DNA of 51,951 nucleotides from JBCBAP01 sp038532435 (GCA_038532435.1 JBCBAP010000021.1:1-51951); one strand, 5' to 3'. Positions 27,174-34,894 are shown, counted from the stretch's first letter. Translations and numbers: made by a program. Notes: a model not told the origin generated them from the letters alone.

Positions 27174-27251
27174 TCAGATCAGCGGCACGAACGGCACGCC
27201 ACAGGCGGACAGGATGAGAGCTGCGGAAAGCAGGAGAGAAATACGGAGCAT
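27174..27251 (-). CDS. Very small predicted lipoprotein (25 aa)
   Basis: Reading the minus strand from ATG 27251 gives 25 residues. MLRISLLLSAALILSAC is a complete lipoprotein signal with lipobox LSAC, followed by the eight-residue mature tail CGVPFVPLI minus overlap. AAGGGA lies 9 bp upstream of the ATG. The length is below normal gene-calling limits. A perfect signal and lipobox followed at once by a stop is unlikely by chance, and tiny lipoproteins of this style (entericidin-like) are common in proteobacteria. Its stop is 20 bp from the convergent DUF302 stop. Function unknown. Confidence 0.62.
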   Translation of the reverse strand: MLRISLLLSAALILSACGVPFVPLI

Positions 27252-27471
27252 GTTACGAGTCCCTTGAACAGTTGATGCTGCCAGAGGCAGCCATTTTTCC
27301 GGGGAATGCAACGTTTTTGTCGGACCTCATGACAGGTTTCGACAGTCCGGTCGGCCGAAGGGCACAGGTGCCCCGTAAGGTCGCCAAGCGGGAGCGGCCC
27401 TGGGGAGGGCACGAACGCTCCAAACATGGGGAACCGGCCCGAACGGGCCGAAAGTTTTTGGGGGTACTACA

Positions 27472-27864
27472 ATGATCAGACTGATGTTTGTTGCCTGCGG
27501 GTTTGCAGGACTCTCCGGCTGTGTCGCACCGCTTGCCATCGCGGCCAACACCGTTGCGAATGAGGCAATTTCCACCGTGAGCAAGCCGACAGTCAGCGTC
27601 ACCGGCGCCGATCTCACCGACCTTGCGACGTGGGACGAGACCTATCCGATCCGCGCACTTTCCGTCACCGGCGGCGAGGACTGGACCTGCGCCGCGGGGG
27701 AGGCGGGCACGGATGTGTGTGTGCCCGAGGAGGACATGCCCTCCAACGAGGAGGATCTCGCCTTCACACCGACGGCCCTCTTTTCGTGCAGCTACGGCAC
27801 CGGCGGCCCGATCACGAGCGCTGTCGCCCAGGATGAGACGACGCTCTACTGCAAGCAGGTGTGA
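27472..27864 (+). CDS. Hypothetical lipoprotein (130 aa)
   Basis: The 130-aa product starts with MIRLMFVACGFAGLSGC, a short lipoprotein signal with lipobox LSGC (Cys17). The mature part contains an alanine-rich helix, then an acidic region with four more cysteines (WTCAAG, DVCVPEEDM, FSCSYG, YCKQV at the end), which could form two disulfides in the periplasm. No family recognised. A perfect CGGCCC-GAAC-GGGCCG hairpin lies at 27435-27450, just upstream of the start. The gene is convergent with parE with 3 bp between stops. Confidence 0.72.
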   Translation: MIRLMFVACGFAGLSGCVAPLAIAANTVANEAISTVSKPTVSVTGADLTDLATWDETYPIRALSVTGGEDWTCAAGEAGTDVCVPEEDMPSNEEDLAFTPTALFSCSYGTGGPITSAVAQDETTLYCKQV

Positions 27865-27867
27865 GCG

Positions 27868-29847
27868 TCAGACATCCACATCCTCTACGAACCGGGCGTT
27901 TTCCTGGATGTACTGGAAGCGAAGTTCGGGCTTCTTGCCCATCAGACGCTCCACAAGTCCGCCAGTTTCGCCCGGTTCGTCATCATCGATCACGACCTTG
28001 ATGAGGAGGCGCTTTTCTGGGTCCATGGTGGTGTCCTTGAGGTCCTTGGCGTCCATTTCGCCGAGGCCCTTGAACCGGCTGATGTCGATCTTTCCCCGTC
28101 CGCCGAGGCCGCTGGCCAGAAGCTGGTCTTTCTCCGCGTCATCGCGGGCATAGACGGTCTTTGCCCCCTGCTTGAGCCGGTAGAGTGGCGGTGCAGCGAG
28201 GTAGAGGTGGCCCTGGTCGATCATCGGGCGCATCTGGGTGAAGAAGAACGTCATGAGAAGCGAGGCGATGTGAGCCCCGTCCACATCCGCGTCGGTCATG
28301 ATGATGACCTTGTCGTAGCGCAGATCGTCGGTGCGGAACTTGGTGCCGAGCCCGACACCGAGCGCCTGGCAAAGATCGGCAATTTCCTGATTGGTGCCCA
28401 GCTTCGAGCTTGCCGCTCCCATCACGTTGAGGATCTTCCCGCGCAGGGGAAGGAGCGCCTGGGTCTTGCGGTCCCGCGCCATCTTTGCGGAACCACCGGC
28501 GCTGTCGCCCTCGACCAGGAAGATTTCGGTTCCGTCGCGGGTGCTCGTGGAACAGTCGACGAGCTTTCCCGGAAGGCGCAGTTTCTTGGTCGCGGACTTG
28601 CGCTGCGTTTCCTTGTCCGCCCGGCGACGGAGCCGCTCCTCCATCCGCAGGATAAGGTAGTCGAGGATCGCGCCCGCTGATTTGGGGTCGGACGCGAGCC
28701 AGGTGTCGAACCGGTCGCGGACAGCGTTCTCCACGAGCCGGGCAGCCTCCGTCGTCGCGAGCCGGTCCTTGGTCTGGCCCACGAACTCGGGCTCGCGGAT
28801 GAAGACGGAGATCATCGCGCACCCGCCGGCCTGCACATCCTCCCGCGTGATGTCCTTGGCCCGGCGGGCCTTGGCGAGATCCCCGTAGGCACGGATGCCT
28901 TTCGTGATCGCTGCCCAGAACCCGGATTCGTGCGTCCCCCCTTGCGGCGTCGGCACGGTGTTGCAGTAGCTTGAGACGAAGGCGTCCCGTGCGGGTGTCC
29001 AGTTGATCGCCCACTCGACGGAGCCTGCCGTGTCCGGACCGAAACGCTCCGCGAAATCGACCTTCCCGGCGAAGGCCTGAGCCGCGTAGGTCTCGCTGCC
29101 TTCGAGCTGTTCCTTGAGATAGTCCGACAGGCCACCCGGGAACCGGAAAGAGGCCTCCGCCGGTGTCTCGTCTTTCTCGCCTATTAACTCTGGCGCGCAC
29201 TTCCAGCGGATCTCGACGCCGGAGAAAAGGTAGGCCTTGGACTGTGCGATCTTGTGGAGCCGGGCAGGTTTGAACCGGGCCGACGCGCCGAAGATCTGGG
29301 CGTCCGGGTGAAAGATCACCGCTGTGCCGCGCCGGTTCGGGGCCTGGCCGATCTCACGTAAGGGGCCCTGGGGAATGCCGCGTGAAAAGCTCTGGGCATA
29401 GAGCATCCGGTTACGCGCGACCTCCACCGTCATGTCGTCGGAGAGCGCGTTGACGACGGAGATGCCCACACCGTGCAGACCCCCCGAAGTCTGGTAGGCC
29501 TTGCCCGAGAACTTGCCACCCGAATGCAGCTCGCACAGGATGACTTCCAGCGCAGATTTTTTCGGGAACTTCGGATGCGGATCGACCGGGATGCCGCGGC
29601 CATTGTCGGTGATGCGCACGGCACCATCGGATCGGAGCTCAACCTCGATCCGGGTGGCGTGCCCCGCGACGGCCTCGTCCATGGCATTGTCGAGCACTTC
29701 GGCGACCAGATGATGCAGCGCCCGGTCGTCGGTGCCGCCGATATACATGCCCGGCCGCATGCGGACAGCCTCCAACCCCTCCAGCACCTCGATGGAAGAG
29801 GCGTTGTAGGACTGGTCGTCGACGAAGAGGTCGTTCGGTGCGGCCAT
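27868..29847 (-). CDS. parE: DNA topoisomerase IV subunit B
   Basis: ATPase subunit of topoisomerase IV, which decatenates sister chromosomes with ParC. The 659-aa length fits ParE rather than GyrB (about 800 aa). GHKL motifs are LDNAMDEAVAGHA, ITDNGRGIPVDPH and QTSGGLHGVGISVVNALS. The TOPRIM part has EGDSAGGSAKMARDRK, LPLRGKILNV and MTDADVDGAHIASLL. The C-terminal block ISRFKGLGEMDAKDLKDTTM is present. ATG 29847 opens a 345-bp divergent gap with the clpP paralogue. parC is not in the window. Confidence 0.95.
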   Translation of the reverse strand: MAAPNDLFVDDQSYNASSIEVLEGLEAVRMRPGMYIGGTDDRALHHLVAEVLDNAMDEAVAGHATRIEVELRSDGAVRITDNGRGIPVDPHPKFPKKSALEVILCELHSGGKFSGKAYQTSGGLHGVGISVVNALSDDMTVEVARNRMLYAQSFSRGIPQGPLREIGQAPNRRGTAVIFHPDAQIFGASARFKPARLHKIAQSKAYLFSGVEIRWKCAPELIGEKDETPAEASFRFPGGLSDYLKEQLEGSETYAAQAFAGKVDFAERFGPDTAGSVEWAINWTPARDAFVSSYCNTVPTPQGGTHESGFWAAITKGIRAYGDLAKARRAKDITREDVQAGGCAMISVFIREPEFVGQTKDRLATTEAARLVENAVRDRFDTWLASDPKSAGAILDYLILRMEERLRRRADKETQRKSATKKLRLPGKLVDCSTSTRDGTEIFLVEGDSAGGSAKMARDRKTQALLPLRGKILNVMGAASSKLGTNQEIADLCQALGVGLGTKFRTDDLRYDKVIIMTDADVDGAHIASLLMTFFFTQMRPMIDQGHLYLAAPPLYRLKQGAKTVYARDDAEKDQLLASGLGGRGKIDISRFKGLGEMDAKDLKDTTMDPEKRLLIKVVIDDDEPGETGGLVERLMGKKPELRFQYIQENARFVEDVDV

Positions 29848-30192
29848 TGGGCTCTCTTTCCGAATCTGGTGTGCTCGATGGCCGCATTAGACCAGATGTT
29901 GGGGGGCAGGTGCAATTGGACACCCTTCGAATGTCAGATGCGCCCTCCCGAACGGAATCACGTCGAAGGCGCCGTGCGAGCGGCGGTCCGTCTCGGCGGG
30001 TTGGCGCTTTGGTTTTCCACGCGAGCAGATCCTCCTGCACGCGGGCGTGAGGGATAAAGCGCATTGTCGAGATGTTCGAGCGCCATCCCGCGGGCCACCG
30101 CCCGCCCGGCTCCGAATGAGAAGTTCACCAGCGCTTGCAGTTTGGTCCCGGCGGCGTATGTACGGAAGCACCACGTGATCAAGGAGCCCCCC
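29848..30192. other. 345-bp gene-free gap between parE and clpP paralogue
   Basis: This divergent region must carry the promoters of parE and the ClpP-type gene. Open frames cross it on both strands, but none has a convincing start, ribosome-binding site or recognisable product. I find no RNA gene, clear operator or repeat. AAGGAG at 30180-30185 is the ribosome-binding site of the plus-strand gene. Confidence 0.5.
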
Positions 30193-30774
30193 ATGAGCGA
30201 AGAAAACAAGGACAACAAGGAAGAGCAGGACGCAGGCTCCCTCGGTGCACGGCTGATCAAGGCGCGTCAGGTGCTGATCTGTGAGGAGATCAGCCAGAAG
30301 ATGGCATTGCGCGTCGTTGCCCAGCTTCTCGCACTTGCCCACGAATCCGACGACGACATCACCCTGTTCCTGAATTCCCAGGGCGGGCATGTGGAGGCGG
30401 GCGACAGCATCCACGACATCATCCGGTTCATCAAACCGCGGGTGCGCATCATCGGCACCGGCTGGGTGGCGAGCGCGGGCACGCACATCTTCCTCGCCGT
30501 GGATAAGGAAGATCGGGTCTGCCTGCCCAACACCCGCTTCCTCATCCACCAGCCCGCGGGCGGCGTCGGTGGTCAGGCGACGGATATCTCCATCCAGGCG
30601 CGCCAGATCGAGGCGACGCGCACCCGGCTTGCAAAGACGATCTCTGAAGCGACGGGCCAGCCGTTCGAGCGGGTGATGGAGGATATCGACCGCGACTACT
30701 GGATGAACACGGCGGAGGCCATCGAATACGGTATCGTTGACCGGGTCATCACAACCTCCGACGAGATGGCGTGA
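30193..30774 (+). CDS. ClpP-family serine protease subunit (ClpP2-type paralogue)
   Basis: A 193-aa ClpP-fold protein. The catalytic triad is complete: Ser94 in WVASAGTHIF, His119 in FLIHQP, and Asp168 in DIDRDYWM. The spacings of 25 and 49 residues are identical to E. coli ClpP. It also has FLNSQGGHVEAGDSIHD and GGQATDISIQARQIE. It belongs to the divergent paralogue group of alphaproteobacteria with ARQVLICEEISQKMA near the N terminus, not to the housekeeping ClpP encoded beside clpX. The acidic, charged N-terminal extension (MSEENKDNKEEQDAG) is unusual. ATG 30193 with AAGGAG fixes the start. No AAA+ partner is nearby. Role unknown; it could form mixed or alternative ClpP barrels. Confidence 0.87.
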   Translation: MSEENKDNKEEQDAGSLGARLIKARQVLICEEISQKMALRVVAQLLALAHESDDDITLFLNSQGGHVEAGDSIHDIIRFIKPRVRIIGTGWVASAGTHIFLAVDKEDRVCLPNTRFLIHQPAGGVGGQATDISIQARQIEATRTRLAKTISEATGQPFERVMEDIDRDYWMNTAEAIEYGIVDRVITTSDEMA

Positions 30775-30783
30775 CCCTGTGGT

Positions 30784-30802
30784 GGCGGGTCAACTTCCCG
30801 CC
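30784..30802. terminator. Hairpin between convergent clpP paralogue and hydrolase genes
   Basis: GGCGGG (30784-30789) pairs with CCCGCC (30797-30802) over a seven-base loop. It sits 9 bp after the clpP-type stop and covers the hydrolase stop codon. The symmetric position suggests a shared terminator, but neither side has a T run. Confidence 0.35.
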
Positions 30803-31707
30803 GCCGCCAGAAACCGACCGATCCGCTCTGCTACGGTGTCCGGCGCCTGGTGATGCAACCAGTGATCCACGCCGGGCAGCACGTCGATCCTGAGATCTTC
30901 GCACAGATCGCCGAGGCCCTCGTGGGCCTCGGGCAACAGGGCGGTGTCGTTCTCTCCCCACAGCAGCAGGTGAGGCAAGCGGATCCGCAGTGCCTCCGCA
31001 TCCAGTTGGGGAAGCTCCGCGTTCGGAATCGGCTCTCCTGGCTTGGCCACCGGCAGCGGGCTCGCCCGGTACCAGGACAGCATGCCCTCGAGCGCGCGGG
31101 GACGAGCCCACTCACGCAGATAGAGCTCCGCCACAGCGCCAGTCAGCCAAGACATGTCCATGTGGGCGGCGAAGAGCGCGCGAAGCTTGGCGAACTCATC
31201 CGCGCGCAGGATCTCCTCGACCCCTTTGGACCGCAGCCACGGAATGTACTGGCTGGCCCGGCTTTGCGCTCCACCAGCCGCCAGCGCGCGGAGGAAGGGG
31301 ATCGGGTGGACGCCGTTCATCACCGTGAGCGTCCGCGTCAGATCCGGACGCATGAAGCCCATGCCGTAGGCGACCGCAGCACCCCAGTCGTGGCCAACGA
31401 TGTGCGCATGACTGTGGCCGGAGGCCTCGATCACATCGGCCACGTCGTCGACCAGCGGGCGCAATGCGAAGCCGCTCAGGTCGGGTTCCGGGTTGTGGCT
31501 CACACCGAACCCCCGCTGGTCAAACGCAAGGCACGATAGTCCCGGCGGCATCGCCTGCATGACGGGGACCCAGGCGTAGCTGTGCTCCGGAAATCCATGG
31601 AGGAACAGGACGAGCGGTGCGCCGGGCACGTCCCGCCGCAAAACGCGTGTCGGGCTGCCGTTCAGGGTGACGCGGGTTTCGATGATCGACGGGGGCAGGG
31701 GGATCAT
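30790..31707 (-). CDS. Alpha/beta hydrolase, epoxide hydrolase/haloalkane dehalogenase-like
   Basis: A 305-aa alpha/beta hydrolase. The oxyanion motif LFLHGFPEHSYAW is followed by FDQRGFGVSHNP and the nucleophile elbow VGHDWGAAVA with Asp107. An aspartate rather than serine nucleophile is typical of epoxide hydrolases and dehalogenases. The cap holds MLSWYRASP, matching the epoxide-hydrolase cap tyrosine. The acid lies near LLLWGENDTALLP, and the base is His282 in PGVDHWLHHQAP. A chemically reactive substrate (epoxide or C-halogen) is inferred but not identified. The start ATG 31707 overlaps the DUF3445 gene stop by 4 bp; the longer open frame upstream is the DUF3445 gene in another phase. 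Confidence 0.88.
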   Translation of the reverse strand: MIPLPPSIIETRVTLNGSPTRVLRRDVPGAPLVLFLHGFPEHSYAWVPVMQAMPPGLSCLAFDQRGFGVSHNPEPDLSGFALRPLVDDVADVIEASGHSHAHIVGHDWGAAVAYGMGFMRPDLTRTLTVMNGVHPIPFLRALAAGGAQSRASQYIPWLRSKGVEEILRADEFAKLRALFAAHMDMSWLTGAVAELYLREWARPRALEGMLSWYRASPLPVAKPGEPIPNAELPQLDAEALRIRLPHLLLWGENDTALLPEAHEGLGDLCEDLRIDVLPGVDHWLHHQAPDTVAERIGRFLAAAGS

Positions 31708-32558
31708 ACGGCGGGTTCCAGTCCAGCCCTCAGGGCAGCACCACCCTTGTAGGCATGTTGTGCGGGATCGAGCTCGTCGAACGCGGCGCGCAGCCCGGCC
31801 TGCTCCTCCGCCGACAGGCTCGCGACCGGGCAGAGGTCGGTCTTGATGGAGAACACCACATCCCCTGTGCGGGGCAGACGCAGAAGGGTCTGCCGCTCCA
31901 CCCGCAGCCATGTGGGAGCCGCAGATTCCTCTCGTTTGGGCGCGTTTTCCCGCCGAGGGGCGTGGAGCTCCGCATCCGGGTAAAGCAACCAATTCGCCCG
32001 CCACAGCGGGCGGTCCACCCGCAACCCGTCGAAGAGCCGCTGCACACGCTTGGCAAGGTCGCCCGCGTAGAAGGGGACCGGCTCGTGGATCGAGGTCAAC
32101 GGACGGCCCAGTTTTTCCGACAGGGTCCAGTGCGAGGGAAAGCAAAGGACACCGGCGATCAGGCGGTGTTCCTGTTCCTCTTCGTCGCGACGGAGGAGCA
32201 AGAGATCCTCCTGCACGAGCCGACCGAGGAAGGCCATCGTCGGTTCCGCTTCCCGGCGCAGCGAGCGTCCGCAGGGCCGCGTGATTCCGCGCCGCTCGAT
32301 CCGGTAGCCCGGGTCGTTCGACAGGTGCTTGAGAACGAGGGACGCCAGTTCCGCCACGCCATCCTTGGCGCCCTCCAGAACGCCCACTGAGTCGGTGTCT
32401 GATCGCGCGATCAGCCGGTCCCGATAGGCCATCTGGTCGGCGAAACACGCATCCCGCTGCAACCATGCCTCCGCATCCAGAGGTTGCATTCCGGGAGGCG
32501 TCCGGGTGGCACGGTGCATCCATGGCGTCAGGCTTGGACTGGATAGCGTCAGCGCCAT
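31704..32558 (-). CDS. DUF3445 family protein (haem-dependent oxidative N-demethylase-like)
   Basis: A 284-aa protein of the DUF3445 family, which includes the alpha subunit of haem-dependent oxidative N-demethylase. Recognisable features are MHRATRTPPGMQPLDAEAWL, MAYRDRLIA, RLVQEDLLLL, AGVLCFPSHWTLSEKLGRPL, SIHEPVPFY, RANWLLYPDAELHAP, and WLRVERQTLLRLPRTGDVVF. The other N-demethylase subunits (flavin and iron-sulfur components) are not nearby, so it may act with unlinked partners or on another substrate. It overlaps the epoxide-hydrolase-like gene by 4 bp and follows a small orphan gene by 6 bp, so the three probably form one transcript. Confidence 0.85.
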   Translation of the reverse strand: MALTLSSPSLTPWMHRATRTPPGMQPLDAEAWLQRDACFADQMAYRDRLIARSDTDSVGVLEGAKDGVAELASLVLKHLSNDPGYRIERRGITRPCGRSLRREAEPTMAFLGRLVQEDLLLLRRDEEEQEHRLIAGVLCFPSHWTLSEKLGRPLTSIHEPVPFYAGDLAKRVQRLFDGLRVDRPLWRANWLLYPDAELHAPRRENAPKREESAAPTWLRVERQTLLRLPRTGDVVFSIKTDLCPVASLSAEEQAGLRAAFDELDPAQHAYKGGAALRAGLEPAV

Positions 32559-32564
32559 CCCCGG

Positions 32565-32807
32565 CTAGATCGCCTCGCTATCCGGCGTATCGTCCCGCGT
32601 TTGCGCGGGAATCGGGGAGATATTGGAGCGTTCGACCCTGGGTGCGCCATCGACCGTCTGACGCGCACGTTCGAGCGCCTCAGCCGTCTCTTCATAGCCG
32701 TACCTGATCGCGCGTACACGCAGGCGTTGTATCTCTTCGGACAGACGCTGGCTCTTGGTGCTGCGCAGCTTGTCATCCCGTAAAAGACTGTGCGGACGGT
32801 CAGTCAT
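32565..32807 (-). CDS. Small hypothetical protein (80 aa)
   Basis: Starts at ATG 32807 and ends 6 bp before the DUF3445 start. The 80-aa product has a basic amphipathic helical stretch (SEEIQRLRVRAIRYGYEETA) and a polar, acidic C-terminal tail. No membrane segment, signal peptide or known family is recognised. Support comes from a normal start, high-GC coding character and the tight spacing to the gene downstream. As first gene of the presumed three-gene unit it faces dddP, with 236 bp between starts. Confidence 0.55.
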   Translation of the reverse strand: MTDRPHSLLRDDKLRSTKSQRLSEEIQRLRVRAIRYGYEETAEALERARQTVDGAPRVERSNISPIPAQTRDDTPDSEAI

Positions 32808-33043
32808 GGAAACCCAATCGGTCGGTTGCTGGGCGGAAGCTTAGCTGAGCAAAGCGCGCCACATCAACCGAATTTTCCCCTTGAATTTCAATGCGGAATG
32901 CCGAGTGACCGGGATGACCCCCTGGTCATTCTCGGCGGAAAACCGCCCTCCGTTCGCGACACCGATGCGACGAAAATGGAACAGCCAGTGGTCTGAACAG
33001 CCTCGACACTCGATCTCACCCAACGTCAGAAGAGGGATCGATC

Positions 33044-34366
33044 ATGACGACGCACTACGCTGATTTTCGCAAGATCACGCCGGGTCTGCGACCGGATGGG
33101 ACACCCGATGATGACGACCGGGTGGAGATCGGCCCGACGCCTCTTGCCTTCGCCGAATGGGCGGATGCGGGGCTCGACGCGCCGGATCTGGCGAAGATGC
33201 GTCAAGCACGGCTCGACCGTCTGTGCGCCGCGCTGCAGGCGCGGGACTATGGCGCGATCCTGTTGTTCGACCCGTTGAACATCCGCTACGCCTCCGACAC
33301 CACGAATATGCAATTGTGGAACGCACATAACCCGTTCCGCGCCTGCCTCGTTACCGCCAGCGGCTACATGATCGTGTGGGACTTCAAGGGGGTGAGAGGT
33401 CTGCTCACCGCGCACAATCCGCTTGTGCGGGAAACCCGGATCGGGTCCTCCTCCTTCTTCTACTTCTCCAACGGGGACTCCACCCAGTCCCGTGCCGCCG
33501 CGTTCGCCGCCGAGGTGGAGGCGGAAATGCAGATCCATTGCGGCAGCAACCGGAGGCTCGCAGTGGACAAGATCATGGTCCACGGGCTGCGCGCGCTGGA
33601 AGCGCGCGGCATGACCGTGATGGAGGGCGAGGAGGTCACGGAGAAGGTCCGCGCCGTCAAGACACCCGAGGAGATCAAGGCGATGCGGTGCGCGGTCAAC
33701 GCCTGCGAAGCGTCCATCGCTGTGATGGAGGCCGCGGTCGAACCGGGCATGACCGAGGATGATGTCTGGGCCGTCCTGCATGCGGAGAACATCCGCCGGG
33801 GCGGCGAGTGGATCGAAACACGGCTTCTCGCTTCAGGCCCGCGCACAAATCCTTGGTTTCAGGAGTGCGGGCCACGGGTGCTGAAGGAAGGGGACATCCT
33901 CGCCTTCGACACGGACATGGTCGGCTGCTACGGCATGTGCACGGACATGAGCCGCACCTGGATCGTGGGCGACGCAGAACCGACGCGGGAGCAGGTGGAG
34001 ATCTACCGCATCGCCCAGGAGCATGTTGTGACCAACAGCTCGATCATCGCGCCCGGTGTCCATCTACGGGATCTTACCCATGGCGGCCACTTGCTCCCTG
34101 AGGATCTGGTGCCTCAACGGTACGGCGCGAAGTTTCACGGTGTCGGACTCTGCGATGAGTGGCCCCTCGTGGTCTATCCCGAGGATTTCGAGGAAGGCGT
34201 CTTTGACTATCGACTGGAGCCGGGGATGATGCTGTGCCCTGAAGTCTATGCGGGCCGGGTCGGCGGCAGCTTTGGCATCAAGCTGGAAGACCAAGTTCTG
34301 GTGACAGAGACGGGTTACGAGGTGATGACGACCTATCCGTGGGATGCGCGCCTGATGGGCCATTAA
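33044..34366 (+). CDS. dddP: DMSP lyase DddP (M24 metallopeptidase fold)
   Basis: Cleaves dimethylsulfoniopropionate to dimethyl sulfide and acrylate. The 440-aa protein resembles Xaa-Pro aminopeptidases, but has DddP-specific sequence: MTTHYADFRKITPG, RVEIGPTPLAFAEWA, FDPLNIRYASDTTNMQLWNA, AENIRRGGEWIETRLLAS, PRTNPWFQECGPRVL, and FHGVGLCDEWPLVVYPED. Metal ligands are Asp289, Asp291, Asp301, His365, Glu400 and Glu415, and the proposed catalytic base is Asp371. Each is exactly six positions lower than my recollection of the structurally characterised Ruegeria enzyme (295, 297, 307, 371, 406, 421, and 377). ATG 33044 is preceded by AGAGGGA. No acrylate-use or dmdA gene is in the window. Residual doubt concerns only whether DMSP is the physiological substrate. 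Confidence 0.93.
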   Translation: MTTHYADFRKITPGLRPDGTPDDDDRVEIGPTPLAFAEWADAGLDAPDLAKMRQARLDRLCAALQARDYGAILLFDPLNIRYASDTTNMQLWNAHNPFRACLVTASGYMIVWDFKGVRGLLTAHNPLVRETRIGSSSFFYFSNGDSTQSRAAAFAAEVEAEMQIHCGSNRRLAVDKIMVHGLRALEARGMTVMEGEEVTEKVRAVKTPEEIKAMRCAVNACEASIAVMEAAVEPGMTEDDVWAVLHAENIRRGGEWIETRLLASGPRTNPWFQECGPRVLKEGDILAFDTDMVGCYGMCTDMSRTWIVGDAEPTREQVEIYRIAQEHVVTNSSIIAPGVHLRDLTHGGHLLPEDLVPQRYGAKFHGVGLCDEWPLVVYPEDFEEGVFDYRLEPGMMLCPEVYAGRVGGSFGIKLEDQVLVTETGYEVMTTYPWDARLMGH

Positions 34367-34419
34367 CCGATTGAAATAGACCCGCGCAGGGCGAGCGTTC
34401 TCAAGATCGGTTGCGGGCC

Positions 34420-34753
34420 TCAACGCCGTTTGCGCCATACTGCCGCGATCTGGCCACTGCCGCCCAAAAGCAGGGGCAGAGATGCGGGTAGGTCCTTGCC
34501 GTTCAGATAGAAGCCGTGGGTGTCAGAGTTGAAGCTGTTCGGCGGCGCGCCATTTTCGTCACACCGCAGCTTCGCGCTTAGGCCCGTTTCGATAGAGCCG
34601 GGGAAGGTGTCGACTGTGAAGCTGCCCTCCGCATTGCCGCTGCCAAAGATGACATTCGGAGTGATGTTCGCAGGAATGGCGACAACCGCGTTGTCAGCGT
34701 CTGAACACATAAATGCGCGCAACCAACGCGGCAACAGACTTCACGATCTTCAT
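34420..34753 (-). pseudogene. Decayed VPLPA-CTERM surface/exported protein gene
   Basis: The minus strand from ATG 34753 begins a signal peptide (MKIVKSVAALVA) and then runs out of frame. One base later the frame continues as AIPANITPNVIFGSGNAEGS, FTVDTFPGSIETGLSAKLR, GAPPNSFNSDTHGF, and ends LPASLPLLLGGSGQIAAVWR plus KRR. The front part resembles the start of exported VPLPA-CTERM proteins (VPANVTPDVIFGSGNANGSF-like). The end is the membrane-plus-arginine tail of the VPLPA sorting signal. Intact members are around twice as long, so most of the middle is missing between HGFYLNGKD and LPASLP. One frameshift plus an internal deletion make a pseudogene. The only start for the in-phase frame is a TTG without a signal peptide. 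Confidence 0.75.
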
Positions 34754-34801
34754 GGGAAGTCCTCAACTACACAGGCCCCCGCACACTTTCACGGTTAAGG
34801 C

Positions 34802-34894
34802 TTAGCTGTATGTTGGCCAGCGTCGGCCAAACACCTCAAAGACTTCTTCAGCGATTTTTCGCTCAATGGGCGCGTTTTCATGTTTCAGTTCCAT
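34802..34894 (-). CDS. Possible micro-ORF or gene fragment (30 aa)
   Basis: ATG 34894 to TAA 34802 on the minus strand encodes a 30-residue charged peptide (MELKHENAPIERKIAEEVFE, then VFGRRWPTYS). An in-frame TGA four codons upstream closes the frame. There is no clear ribosome-binding site. The base composition is lower in GC than surrounding genes. It may be a remnant of a gene, in line with the adjacent pseudogene, or chance. Nothing else is recognisable in the 34754-34998 gap. Confidence 0.22.
   Translation of the reverse strand: MELKHENAPIERKIAEEVFEVFGRRWPTYS

Noticed and set aside
27435..27450. Perfect CGGCCC-GAAC-GGGCCG hairpin upstream of the 130-aa lipoprotein gene
   Set aside because: It lacks a T tract, and single GC-rich hairpins of this size are expected by chance in such DNA. 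Kept only as a note in the gene entry.
29848..30192. Protein-coding remnant between parE and the clpP paralogue
   Set aside because: Frames exist on both strands, but none gives a recognisable product, start or ribosome-binding site.
34420..34734. A 104-codon intact gene starting at TTG 34734
   Set aside because: The TTG has no ribosome-binding site and yields no signal peptide, whereas the ATG at 34753 in the neighbouring phase supplies one. The whole is better explained as a frameshifted, deleted VPLPA-CTERM gene.
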